Translations under genes and position numbers: made by a program
In this document: in pieces, positions 33,894 through 42,707 of the stretch
Numbering within the stretch: the stretch's first letter is position 1
Layout: every line of letters starts with the position of its first letter
The notes under the pieces: model-generated
Seen by the model: the letters and a program-made list of their open reading frames with translations, nothing else
Database searches by the model: none
What the model was told of the DNA's origin: nothing
Assembly (NCBI RefSeq): GCF_011683955.1
Contig: NZ_JAAQPI010000002.1
Location: 634,157-698,156, forward strand
Reading direction: 5' to 3'
DNA from: Pseudomaricurvus alkylphenolicus
GTDB taxonomy: Bacteria > Pseudomonadota > Gammaproteobacteria > Pseudomonadales > Cellvibrionaceae
Length of the DNA: 64,000 nt

Positions 33894-36434
33894 TTAGAAT
33901 GAGTAATTGACGCGCCCGTAAACAAAGCGACCATTGATGCCGAAGGGGCTGGCTTCCCAGGGGTAGGAGAAGCTGCCACCGGTAATCAGGCCGGGAACGG
34001 TCAGCGGTGTACCATCAGCTGCAACCTTGAGCTTGTCCGGGTATTCGTCGAACAGGTTGTCAGCACCGACGGTGACACGCAGGCCATTGTCGAAGTTGTA
34101 GCTCACATCCAAATCGGCGATCCAAACACCACCGACATTGCGCGCGGTGTCGACGAAATCGTCACTACCATCACCATCCACATCGATGGGCACATCACCG
34201 GTCAGGCTCTCGGTAAAGTAGGAGGTCTTGATCTTGCCGTAGCGGTTGAAGCGCAGATTGGCATCCCAGTTTTCCTTGTTCCAGGCAAACGAGAGGCTGA
34301 AGCGCTGGCGTGGCTGGCCGGTTTCGGTGAGGTCCACTTGGGCTTCGTCAAAGATCATATGCTCGGCGATACCATCCGGAGCGTTGATATTTTCGACCGT
34401 GGTGCGGTTGTAATGAACCACGCCGGTAATGACAAGGCTGCCCCAGCTGTCCAATTCGAGACCATAGTCAGCCACCAGATCAACACCGGTGGTTTTGGTG
34501 TCGATGGCGTTGGTAAAGAACTGGGTCTGGGCGTAACCCAGTGGATCCAGTGCTTCGCGAATCGGGCAGCTGCCAATCACGGAACAATCTCCGCCTTCGG
34601 GAACGATATTGCCGGACAAGACAATGCGGTCATCAATCTCTGCGTAGTAGGCATCGACGGTCAGCGTGAGCTCTTCCCAGTTCCAGACAAATCCCAGACT
34701 GGTGTTAAAGGAGGTTTCCTCCTTGAGCTCATCCACACCCAGCGCCAGGGCGACGTCACTACCTTCAGGTGCGTGCAGGGTTTGAGCCAGTCCATTGGGA
34801 CCGAGGTTGGTGAACAGAGAGGTGAAGGCACGCTGGTTCAGGCCCGGCGCACGGAAGCCGGTAGAGATGGCACCACGCAGAGCGAAGTCATCCAATACAT
34901 CCCAGCGGAACGACAGCTTGCCCGTCGTATTCGGGCCCACATCGCTATAGTCCTCATAGCGGACGGCGGCGCCCACCAACAGGGCGTCGGTGAGGCTGGT
35001 TTCCGCATCGAGATACAGGGCGTAGTTGTCTCGGGATTCACTGGTGGTGACTTCCGGACGGAAACCGGGGTAGGCCTGCATGCCGGCGGGCGCCAGTTCC
35101 GTGGGAGCATCCGGCGCGTAGATGGGCACACTGAAATCATCGTTGGGTCCATAGGCGTATGAGTGGAAATCACCTTCGTTGATTTCATAGCTCTCATCGC
35201 GGTATTCAACGCCACCGGCGACGTACAGAGTGTCCGGAAGGCCCACCGACAGCTCACCGGTTATGTCCAGGTTGAATGTCTTTTGTTCGAAGATGATCGC
35301 ACCGTTATCGGCAGAGGTGGGACTGTCGGCGCCCAGGGATACATTGACGGACTGCTGGGTGCCGTTTTCAAATTCGTTACGGCCGTAGGTGAAGCTGGCG
35401 TCCATGTTCCAATCGCCGATCAACTGGGTGCGGTAACCAAAGCTGAAGGAGTCGTCTTCCACCCGAGTGGTTTGCAACGGCAGAAACCCATTCGGGAACA
35501 GCGCGTTGACATTGCGGGAAGAATCCGCGAAACGATAGAACCCGCCAGAGACACCTTCGCGGCGGGATACACCGCCAAAGGCATAGAGCTCGCCCTCGCC
35601 GAGGGGCAACATGGCGTTGACGAACAGATACTCGTTTTCAGAGTCGGCATCGCCAATGCGCATGCTGACACGTTCGTCTTCGAAGCGGTTATCACCGTGG
35701 GCGCGGTTGGTGGCATCGCGGTCGCGAACCTCAGCGGTGACGTTGATGTAGCCACCATCGCCAATATCAAAACCGGTATTGGCATTCAGCGTGAGCGTGT
35801 CGCCATCATTCTCGCTGGTTTGGCCAACGTAGGCGCCGACATCGGTGGTTTCAGTCTGGGACTTGAGAATAATGTTGATAACACCGGCGATGGCATCGGA
35901 GCCGTATTGTGCGGCGGCGCCGTCACGCAGAACTTCGATGCGCTCGATGGCGCTGGTGGGGATGGAGTTGATGTCGGTTCCGGAGGAGCCTCTGCCGACA
36001 GTCTGCTGAATATTGATTTGTGCCTGGGAGTGACGGCGTTTGCCGTTGACGAGCACCAGCACCTGATCGGGGCCGAGGCCACGCAGCGTTGCCGGTCGAA
36101 CAATATCGGTACCGTCACTCACCGTAGTGCGCGAGAAGTTGAAGGAAGGTGCCAGCTTCTGCAGCAGTGCGCCGGTTTCTGTGGCTCCGGTACGACCGAT
36201 GGCGTCGCTGTTAATCACGTCTACGGGGACTGGGGTTTCCGTGGCGGTACGCCCCGGTACGCGGGTACCCACGGTAATCACTTCTTCGATTTCGAGGCCC
36301 GGTACCATTTCGGTCTCGCCGGCCACCAGGCTCGTGTTTGCGGTCAATCCGGTTGCCAGCACGGACAGCATGATAGCTCGGGCCAGTGGGCTTTTAGCAA
36401 AAGAAGGGGTGGCAAAAGATGGGGTCAGACTCAT
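33894..36434 (-). CDS. TonB-dependent receptor, STN-less paralogue of the adjacent FecA-type receptor
   Basis: An 846-residue receptor. After a signal peptide come a TonB-box-like EEVITVGTRVPG and a plug with APSFNFSRTTVSDGTDIVRPATLRG and VLRDGAAAQYGSDAIAGVINIILK. The barrel ends VNYSF. The plug and C-terminus are strikingly similar to the receptor at 36750-39620, pointing to tandem duplication, but this copy lacks the periplasmic STN domain and cannot signal through FecR. Receptors with this plug are frequent among putative peptide, polyphenol or carbohydrate transporters; the substrate is unknown. Confidence 0.92.
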   Translation of the reverse strand: MSLTPSFATPSFAKSPLARAIMLSVLATGLTANTSLVAGETEMVPGLEIEEVITVGTRVPGRTATETPVPVDVINSDAIGRTGATETGALLQKLAPSFNFSRTTVSDGTDIVRPATLRGLGPDQVLVLVNGKRRHSQAQINIQQTVGRGSSGTDINSIPTSAIERIEVLRDGAAAQYGSDAIAGVINIILKSQTETTDVGAYVGQTSENDGDTLTLNANTGFDIGDGGYINVTAEVRDRDATNRAHGDNRFEDERVSMRIGDADSENEYLFVNAMLPLGEGELYAFGGVSRREGVSGGFYRFADSSRNVNALFPNGFLPLQTTRVEDDSFSFGYRTQLIGDWNMDASFTYGRNEFENGTQQSVNVSLGADSPTSADNGAIIFEQKTFNLDITGELSVGLPDTLYVAGGVEYRDESYEINEGDFHSYAYGPNDDFSVPIYAPDAPTELAPAGMQAYPGFRPEVTTSESRDNYALYLDAETSLTDALLVGAAVRYEDYSDVGPNTTGKLSFRWDVLDDFALRGAISTGFRAPGLNQRAFTSLFTNLGPNGLAQTLHAPEGSDVALALGVDELKEETSFNTSLGFVWNWEELTLTVDAYYAEIDDRIVLSGNIVPEGGDCSVIGSCPIREALDPLGYAQTQFFTNAIDTKTTGVDLVADYGLELDSWGSLVITGVVHYNRTTVENINAPDGIAEHMIFDEAQVDLTETGQPRQRFSLSFAWNKENWDANLRFNRYGKIKTSYFTESLTGDVPIDVDGDGSDDFVDTARNVGGVWIADLDVSYNFDNGLRVTVGADNLFDEYPDKLKVAADGTPLTVPGLITGGSFSYPWEASPFGINGRFVYGRVNYSF

Positions 36435-36749
36435 AGTGTCTCCTCACAGTGTACATCGGTGTTATCACTTTTATTTGGCCAGGGAGATCTCTCCCCTTTC
36501 GATGGCCTGTTCCGGTAACTACGAAGAAGCGGAAAAAATCCTCTATGGACGAGCGGTCACGATGCGGTTTCCATGGCACCAAAATTCGTTTCTGGAGATT
36601 GACATGAGCAACAAAATTGCGAGGACTCAGGGTTTTTGAAGTGAAATTGAAAGCTTTTCGCCGGAAATGAAGAGATTTGAAGATAAAGTTGCTAATTCAA
36701 CTTTTTGGGGAAACATGGATATTTCACAGCAAAAAACAGCGGATGGTGG
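36435..36749 (-). other. Intergenic region between the two paralogous receptors
   Basis: These 315 bases hold no convincing gene. A hairpin, AAAGTTG / CAACTTT (36685-36704), lies about 45 bases past the upstream receptor stop and could be its terminator. The rest is A/T-rich leader for the second receptor, suggesting that receptor has its own promoter. I could not recognise a FecI-type ECF promoter in it. Confidence 0.4.
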
Positions 36750-39620
36750 TCAGAACTGCCCTTGTAAACGGGTGTAGTAAAAAGCCCCCTGAATGCCAAA
36801 AGGTGTCGATTCCCAGGGATAGACAAAACTGCCGCCAGTAATAAACGAAGGCACGCTGTCGGAGGCCAATTTATCCGGTTGCACATCAAAAAGGTTGTTG
36901 GCGCCGATGGCAACCCGGATGGAAGGGGTAATCTGATAACTGATATCGACATCCGTGAGCCAGGCGGCCCCACTTTTATGGACTTCGTCTTCGGCGCCCG
37001 GTACATCGACTCCGAGAGAAGGCTCTGTAAAGTAAGAGGTCTTTACTTTGCCGTAACGGTTGAGCATAAGCCGGACCTGCCATTGGTCCAGGGCCCAATC
37101 GGCGACCAGAGACAAGCGCTGGCGCGGTTGCCCGGTTTCAATCAAGTCCACCTGGGCGTCTGAAAACAAAACTTTGGCCTCAATACCTGCCGGAGGGGAT
37201 ATATTCTTAACTTCTGTTTTATTGTAGTGAGCCGTTGCGTTCAGGTGTAACAGCCCGTGAATGCCCAGATCCCAATCGCCGCTGATGACCAGATCGGCAC
37301 CTTGGGTTTGGGTATCTATAGCATTGGTAAAAAACTGCACGGCACCCACATTCCGGTTAAGGGCCTGCAAAACCTGATCAAGCGCGCACTGGGAGCCGAG
37401 GATGCAACTGACGCTGTCTGCGGCGATGACGTCGGTCATCACAATGCGGTCTTCAATGTCGATATAGTACCAGTCGAGGGTGACATTCAGTGCACTCTTG
37501 GGCGTCCATACCAGCCCCATGCTCAGATGGGTGGAGCGTTCTTCCTGCAGTGGTTGTACGCCCAGTGCGGTGTTTGCGGCACTGCCTTCAGCGGAGTGCA
37601 GGGTATCGGTCAGCAGGTCTGGGCCAATGTTGGTGAGCACGTTGGTGAAGGCGCGTTGATTGAGCCCGGGTGCCCGAAAACCACTGGAAATGGCGCCCCG
37701 CAGCGCCAGTCGATCATTGCCCTGAAAGCGAAACGACAATTTACCCGTGCCATTGGCCCCAACGTCTTCGTAGCGCTCCAATCGAAGCGCGCCGCCCAGT
37801 CGCAACCTGTCAGTAACATCAGTTTCGGCATCCAGGTAAAACGCCAGGCTGTCGCGATCGGCGTTGACATTGGAGCGAAATCCAGGGAACGCCTGCATGC
37901 CAGCCTGGGCTGGGTTGCGCTCACTGCCGTCCGGGCAGGCATCCGGATCGGGCCAATTGGGGCAGGGATCCAGTGGGCTTGGGATAAACACGTCGAAATT
38001 GTCGTCCGGCCCATAGGCATAGGAAGCAAATTCACCCTTGCGCACCCGGTATTGTTCCTCCCGGTATTCAACGCCCGCTGCCAGGTAGAGGGGAGTTGCC
38101 AAGTAGCCTTTGAGTTGGCCACGCAGGTCCCAGTTGGCACTCAATTGCTGGAATTCAAGATAACCGTTATCCGCTGATGTTGGGCTGTCGACCCCCAGGG
38201 AGACATTGACGGAGCGCTGAGTGCCCTGGGTGAAGCGATTGCGGCCATAGCTCAGGCTGGCATCCATTTGCCATTGCTCGGAGAATTCCATGATCCAACC
38301 CAGAGTCAGGCTTTCGTCATCGACCTCAACCTGCTGCAGCGGCAAGAAACCCTGAGGGAATAATACGGGAACATAACGTGAGCTTACGGGAGGTTGTTCG
38401 GGGCTGGCGCCAGCCGCGCGATAAAAACCGGCCGATTGGCCTTCGCGCTGTGACAGACCGCCAAACCAATAGGCTTGTCCCGCTGATACATCCAGGGCGC
38501 CATTAAAAAACAGCGCCTGAAAATCGTTTTCTGCCTCACCGATGCGCATACTCACCTGGGGAGGTTCAAAGCGTTGGTCGAGACCGGCTCGATTACTCTG
38601 TTGACGGCGCAGCGATTGCAGGCTCAGGTTAAAGTAACCCCCTTCGCCGATTGTCCAACCGGTATTTACATTGAGATCGGCGGTATTGCCATCGCCGGCC
38701 TTGCTCTGGCCGTAGCTGGCTTGAAGCTCGGTGCCTTCGGAGCGATTCTTCAGAACAATGTTAATCACCCCGGCAATGGCATCGGAGCCGTACTGGGCGG
38801 CGGCACCATCACGCAGCACCTCTACGCGTTCAATGGCCACCAGTGGGATGGCGTTGATATCGGTACCCGAAGAGCCGCGGCCAACGGACTGCTGAATGTT
38901 AATCTGGGCCTGAGAGTGTCGACGCTTGCCATTGACCAGCACCAGCATTTGGTCCGGGCTTAAGCCGCGCAGCGTCGCCGGTCGCACAAAGTCGGTGCCG
39001 TCACTGACCGTGGTGCGAGAAAAGTTGAACGAGGGGGCCAGGCTCTGCAATCGCTCACCCAGGCCGAAGGTGCCAATCTGCTGCAGCATGTCACCGGCAA
39101 CGATATCAACCGGCACCGAAGCCTGGGAGGAAGTATGGCCCCTGACACGGGTTCCGATAGTTACGATCTCTTCTATCAGATTGCTGCGGCTGACCTCTGC
39201 CGCCGGTTCAGCCGGCAATGGAGCTGAACCGCGCTGCGGGCGTGGCGCGGTCCTGCCACTGCCTGGGCGAATGACAAGGGCTCCCTCACCCAATACCTCA
39301 ACCTGGAGACGAGTGGCGCTCAGCAGATGTTGCAACGCATCCAACAGGGGGAATTCTCCAATGAGCTCCTGGCTGATGGCACCACCGAGATCCCTGTGGG
39401 CGTAAATCAGTGCGTCCACTCCGGATTGTTGGATAAACAGTGGCAGTGCGCTTGAGAGTGGTTGGCTGGGAATATCGAAGCGAACAAGCGCCTGCCTGCT
39501 CGCGTTCGGGCCGGGCTGGGCAGACGCCGACCAGACTGGCACCGGCCCCGCGGTGAGACTGCCGAGGGCAAGAGTCAATAAAAGTGTTCTAAGAAAATCC
39601 GGGTTCGGAGTGGGGCTCAC
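36750..39620 (-). CDS. TonB-dependent transducer receptor with N-terminal STN domain (FecA type)
   Basis: A 956-residue receptor that both imports its ligand and reports it to FecR. After the signal peptide, the STN domain occupies about 45-120 (LVRFDIPSQPLSSALPLFIQ...EFPLLDALQHLLSATRLQVEV...ALVIRPG). Then come a linker, a TonB box (EEIVTIGTRVRG), the plug, and a barrel ending in F. Its ATG overlaps the fecR-like stop by four bases, so sigma factor, anti-sigma and receptor form one operon. A near-paralogue without STN follows. The ligand is unknown. Confidence 0.94.
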   Translation of the reverse strand: MSPTPNPDFLRTLLLTLALGSLTAGPVPVWSASAQPGPNASRQALVRFDIPSQPLSSALPLFIQQSGVDALIYAHRDLGGAISQELIGEFPLLDALQHLLSATRLQVEVLGEGALVIRPGSGRTAPRPQRGSAPLPAEPAAEVSRSNLIEEIVTIGTRVRGHTSSQASVPVDIVAGDMLQQIGTFGLGERLQSLAPSFNFSRTTVSDGTDFVRPATLRGLSPDQMLVLVNGKRRHSQAQINIQQSVGRGSSGTDINAIPLVAIERVEVLRDGAAAQYGSDAIAGVINIVLKNRSEGTELQASYGQSKAGDGNTADLNVNTGWTIGEGGYFNLSLQSLRRQQSNRAGLDQRFEPPQVSMRIGEAENDFQALFFNGALDVSAGQAYWFGGLSQREGQSAGFYRAAGASPEQPPVSSRYVPVLFPQGFLPLQQVEVDDESLTLGWIMEFSEQWQMDASLSYGRNRFTQGTQRSVNVSLGVDSPTSADNGYLEFQQLSANWDLRGQLKGYLATPLYLAAGVEYREEQYRVRKGEFASYAYGPDDNFDVFIPSPLDPCPNWPDPDACPDGSERNPAQAGMQAFPGFRSNVNADRDSLAFYLDAETDVTDRLRLGGALRLERYEDVGANGTGKLSFRFQGNDRLALRGAISSGFRAPGLNQRAFTNVLTNIGPDLLTDTLHSAEGSAANTALGVQPLQEERSTHLSMGLVWTPKSALNVTLDWYYIDIEDRIVMTDVIAADSVSCILGSQCALDQVLQALNRNVGAVQFFTNAIDTQTQGADLVISGDWDLGIHGLLHLNATAHYNKTEVKNISPPAGIEAKVLFSDAQVDLIETGQPRQRLSLVADWALDQWQVRLMLNRYGKVKTSYFTEPSLGVDVPGAEDEVHKSGAAWLTDVDISYQITPSIRVAIGANNLFDVQPDKLASDSVPSFITGGSFVYPWESTPFGIQGAFYYTRLQGQF

Positions 39621-40810
39621 TGGTGCTCAGGTTCTTTCTTGTAGAGCAGTGTAAGGTAAGGCGTAACGCCCACCGCGTCTACATCAAAAGAGGTTTCCAG
39701 AGCCGCAAGTGCGGTTTTTGTATCGCCAGTGGGAAATACGCCGCCGATTCTAAGGTCTTGTAGAGCCGGATCCATAATGACAATACGGCCGTCGCCATAG
39801 CGGTTTAGCTGTTCTACGAATGACTGCAAAGAGGTGTTGTCAAAATAGAGTTTTTGTTGGCGCCAGGCCAGACGCTGGCTGACCTCTTGGGGTGGGCGTT
39901 CGGTAACCCGTCCCAGATGGATGCCTTCAGATTCGCTGCGGTACACCAGCGACTGGTTCAGCGACAGACGTTGCTGTTCTGAGGATGTCAATCCGGAATC
40001 GCTCGCGCTGACCTCGACTATGCCCTCGGTAACCGTCACCTGTACGTCATCACCCCGATCATAGACACAGAATGCCGTACCGACGGCGGTCACAGCACCA
40101 CCTTCCGCTTCCACGACAAAGGGTCGGTTGCTGTCGTGGGCGACCTCAAAGAAGGCCTCACCGGAACGCAATTCCAACCGACGTTGATCTTCGCTGAAGT
40201 CCACCACCAGATAACTGTCGGTGTTAAGTGTGATTGTGGAGCCATCTTCCAGTACATGGGTCAGTTGTTGGCCCCGATCCGTGCGATAGTGCCCCTCAGG
40301 CAGAGGCGCAAATTGATAGAAGCCGAAGCTGATCATCAGTACAACAACGGCTGCTGTTGCCATTTGACGCCACGCGTGGCTGCGTGGACCGGAGATGTCG
40401 GCAATGCCTGCAGCCGGTCGGGCGACGGCTTGAATAGCCGGCTGCTCCAGAGTGCCCGGTTGTTCCTGTGCATCAAAATTGGAAGCAGAAACCTGAGCCG
40501 TTAGCTCATCGCTCAGGAATTCGACGCCTGGCGGCGCCTGGATGCTATAGAGGTCAAACGCGTCTATCCCCTCGGCGTCAATCATCGTTTGCAGCTGGTT
40601 GGAACGGGCCTCGGGCAATGCGGCGAAGTCATCGATCAGGCCCCAGGCTGCTTGTGCCTCTTCAAAGGCCTGGCGGTGCTGCTCACTGTCTTGCAACCAT
40701 TTGTCCAGGCGAGTCTGGTCCTCAGCGCTGAATTCGCCGCCATCCAATCTGATCACCCAGTGCCTAGCCTGGTCCTGGATGTTGTCCGTGTCTTCCACTG
40801 CGTCCACCAT
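39617..40810 (-). CDS. FecR family anti-sigma factor / sigma regulator
   Basis: An inner-membrane protein of 397 residues that relays the receptor state to the sigma factor. The cytoplasmic N-terminus has the DUF4880-type sequence ARHWVIRLDGGEFSAEDQTRLDKWLQ. One membrane helix lies at about 150-167 (MATAAVVVLMISFGFY). The periplasmic FecR domain follows (LEDGSTITLNTDSYLVVDFSEDQRRLELRSGEAFFEV...VGTAFCVY). A C-terminal STN-like segment (LQSFVEQLNRYGDGRIVIMDPALQDLRIGGVF) closes it. Genes on both sides supply its partners. Confidence 0.94.
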   Translation of the reverse strand: MVDAVEDTDNIQDQARHWVIRLDGGEFSAEDQTRLDKWLQDSEQHRQAFEEAQAAWGLIDDFAALPEARSNQLQTMIDAEGIDAFDLYSIQAPPGVEFLSDELTAQVSASNFDAQEQPGTLEQPAIQAVARPAAGIADISGPRSHAWRQMATAAVVVLMISFGFYQFAPLPEGHYRTDRGQQLTHVLEDGSTITLNTDSYLVVDFSEDQRRLELRSGEAFFEVAHDSNRPFVVEAEGGAVTAVGTAFCVYDRGDDVQVTVTEGIVEVSASDSGLTSSEQQRLSLNQSLVYRSESEGIHLGRVTERPPQEVSQRLAWRQQKLYFDNTSLQSFVEQLNRYGDGRIVIMDPALQDLRIGGVFPTGDTKTALAALETSFDVDAVGVTPYLTLLYKKEPEHQ

Positions 40811-40836
40811 CGTGGGTCTCTGGTTACCTGATGTAT

Positions 40837-41361
40837 CTATTGCTCATGCTCGCCGGACTGCCGGTGCTTCTTCATATGGGCCTGGCAGCGGGCCAGTCCG
40901 GCCACCAGGTGTTTCTCTATAGTACTTACGGATAAGTCCAGTTTTTCCGCAATCTCCTTGTGGGAAAAGTGATAAAACTTTCGCAGAATAAATACTCGCC
41001 GACATTTTGGAGGCAAATTTTCTATTGCTGCGCAAAGTGCATCATACTCCTGCTGTCCACTCACCTGTCGTTCCACGGACGAAACCGGATCCATCATGTC
41101 ATCGACTTCGGCTTCGGGATCTACCTCGCTGACCTTGCGGTGTCGAATACGATCGATCATCAGGTTGCGGGCAATCGTGAACAGAAAGTTCTTTGATTGC
41201 GCCATGTCCACAGAGTCACGGTGTTTCTGAAAACGCAAAAAAGTCTCCTGCGTCAGATCCTCCGCGTCCTCATTGGAACGCAGATTGGATTGCAGGAAGC
41301 GTTTTATCTGGCTGTGGTATTGTTCGTAGACGTGGCCCACGTCTCGATCCACATTCTTCAT
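40837..41361 (-). CDS. ECF sigma factor, FecI type
   Basis: Extracytoplasmic-function sigma factor of 174 residues. Region 2 is NEDAEDLTQETFLRF...NFLFTIARNLMIDRIRHRK. Region 4 is LPPKCRRVFILRKFYHFSHKEIAEKLDLSVSTIEKHL. It lies directly before the FecR-type gene and the transducing receptor gene, and should drive their transcription when ligand is bound. AGGA precedes the ATG. Confidence 0.94.
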   Translation of the reverse strand: MKNVDRDVGHVYEQYHSQIKRFLQSNLRSNEDAEDLTQETFLRFQKHRDSVDMAQSKNFLFTIARNLMIDRIRHRKVSEVDPEAEVDDMMDPVSSVERQVSGQQEYDALCAAIENLPPKCRRVFILRKFYHFSHKEIAEKLDLSVSTIEKHLVAGLARCQAHMKKHRQSGEHEQ

Positions 41362-41453
41362 TATTATCCTGATGACTCTGGGGATTAGCTCTCCGAGCGG
41401 CTATTTTATGCGTAAAAGGGTGACAGGCGCCAGAAGGGGGGGACTCTCAGAAA

Positions 41454-42707
41454 TCAGAATCCAACTCTTAGCACCAGCTGCAGTTGGCGTTGAGTCTCCT
41501 CGGTGGGCCAATACCACAACCTACGATTTTCATTGTCGCTGGTGACCTCCAGATATTCAGCGCCCACCTGCAGGTGTTTATTGATCGGGTAGCGCCAGGT
41601 GAGCGTCCAGGCGTCGCCCTGGCTGTCGTTGGGATCCATGGGGTAGTGGTCCGTTTCGGTGGTGTCGAACCAATCGTAACGCAGGCTAAGGCGGTGCTTT
41701 TGATAGCGGTGGCTCAGCATCAGGTACCAGGAGCTGAAGTCCAGCTCCACCGTCGGATTGCCCATCTCGGTGGCTCCTTGCATCCACTGGGCCAGGAGCC
41801 GGGTCTGGCGATTAAAGCGGTATTGCCAGGCCAGGGAGGTGAAGCGGGTGTTCCAGGCATATTGACCTGATGGCTCCAGGGTGCCGCCGTCACCTCGATT
41901 ATCATAGTAATAGAGACGCACATCACTTTGCCCCTGATAGCGCCAGTGGCCGCCCAGGTAATAACCCGGTCGATCGTCAGTTTCCTTAAGGGGCTCCACC
42001 CAATTTGGCTGCCGCTCAAGCATGCCGCGGAAAGACAAATAGTTTGCAAAGGCCACCCGTTCACCGGCCAGCGTCTGGCGATCATGCAGCGCCCAGCCGC
42101 GCCAGGCCAACAATGTGCCATTGCCGTCATTGTGAGCGAACACGGAGCCCACCAGTGTGTAGGTATGGGGAGAATTGTAGCGTCGTCCCGGGCGGGTCCA
42201 TTGATATTCGGCACCGGCTACCCTTAATTCTTCGCCTAACCAGCTGTTGATCGCAGAAAACGTATAGGTGTAGGGGCTGTGCCAGCCCGGGCCAACATTT
42301 TCCAGCGACATCACCGGGTAGAATAATCCGATACGCAGGCGTTGCTTCCAGCCGTCACCAAGAGGAGACCAATCCAGATGGGCCTCGGTAACGCCAAGGC
42401 TCTGGTCGCCATCGTCGTAACCCAGCAGGCTCAGGTGAGCACTCCAGTGATCACTGACATCGTAACTGGCTTCCAGTAACGCCTGGTTGAACTGCAAGCC
42501 GTTTTCGTCTTCGTCAAAACGTGTGACGCCGGTGCCTTCTCGCAACCAACTACCCAGCCAGGGGGTGTCGTTACTGTGGCTGGACCAGGAAAGTTGAGCG
42601 AAACCGCTAAGCTCCAAACCCTCCGGCAGTTTCGCGACAGCCATCGACGACAGGCAACACAACCAGGCTGCGAACAATAGGGGCTGGGCCTTAGGAGCAT
42701 TCCTCAT
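41454..42707 (-). CDS. Putative outer-membrane beta-barrel (porin-like) protein
   Basis: A 417-residue exported protein. A signal peptide (LLFAAWLCCLSSMAVA) is followed by alternating beta-strand sequence rich in Trp/Tyr (LEASYDVSDHWSAHLSLLGYDDGD, RLRIGLFYPVMSLENVGPGWHSPYTYTFSAINSWLGEEL) and a terminal strand ending LRVGF, the outer-membrane assembly signature. It overlaps the upstream GGDEF/EAL gene by 17 bases, showing translational coupling. I do not recognise a named family with certainty, and the substrate is unknown. Confidence 0.8.
   Translation of the reverse strand: MRNAPKAQPLLFAAWLCCLSSMAVAKLPEGLELSGFAQLSWSSHSNDTPWLGSWLREGTGVTRFDEDENGLQFNQALLEASYDVSDHWSAHLSLLGYDDGDQSLGVTEAHLDWSPLGDGWKQRLRIGLFYPVMSLENVGPGWHSPYTYTFSAINSWLGEELRVAGAEYQWTRPGRRYNSPHTYTLVGSVFAHNDGNGTLLAWRGWALHDRQTLAGERVAFANYLSFRGMLERQPNWVEPLKETDDRPGYYLGGHWRYQGQSDVRLYYYDNRGDGGTLEPSGQYAWNTRFTSLAWQYRFNRQTRLLAQWMQGATEMGNPTVELDFSSWYLMLSHRYQKHRLSLRYDWFDTTETDHYPMDPNDSQGDAWTLTWRYPINKHLQVGAEYLEVTSDNENRRLWYWPTEETQRQLQLVLRVGF

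Noticed and set aside
35163..36518. A 451-codon open frame on the plus strand opposite the TonB receptor at 33894-36434
   Set aside because: The opposite strand encodes a receptor with clear family motifs over its whole length; this frame has no recognisable domain and mirrors its codons, as expected in GC-rich DNA.
37257..38177. A 306-codon plus-strand frame opposite the STN receptor
   Set aside because: Antisense shadow of a well-supported receptor gene.
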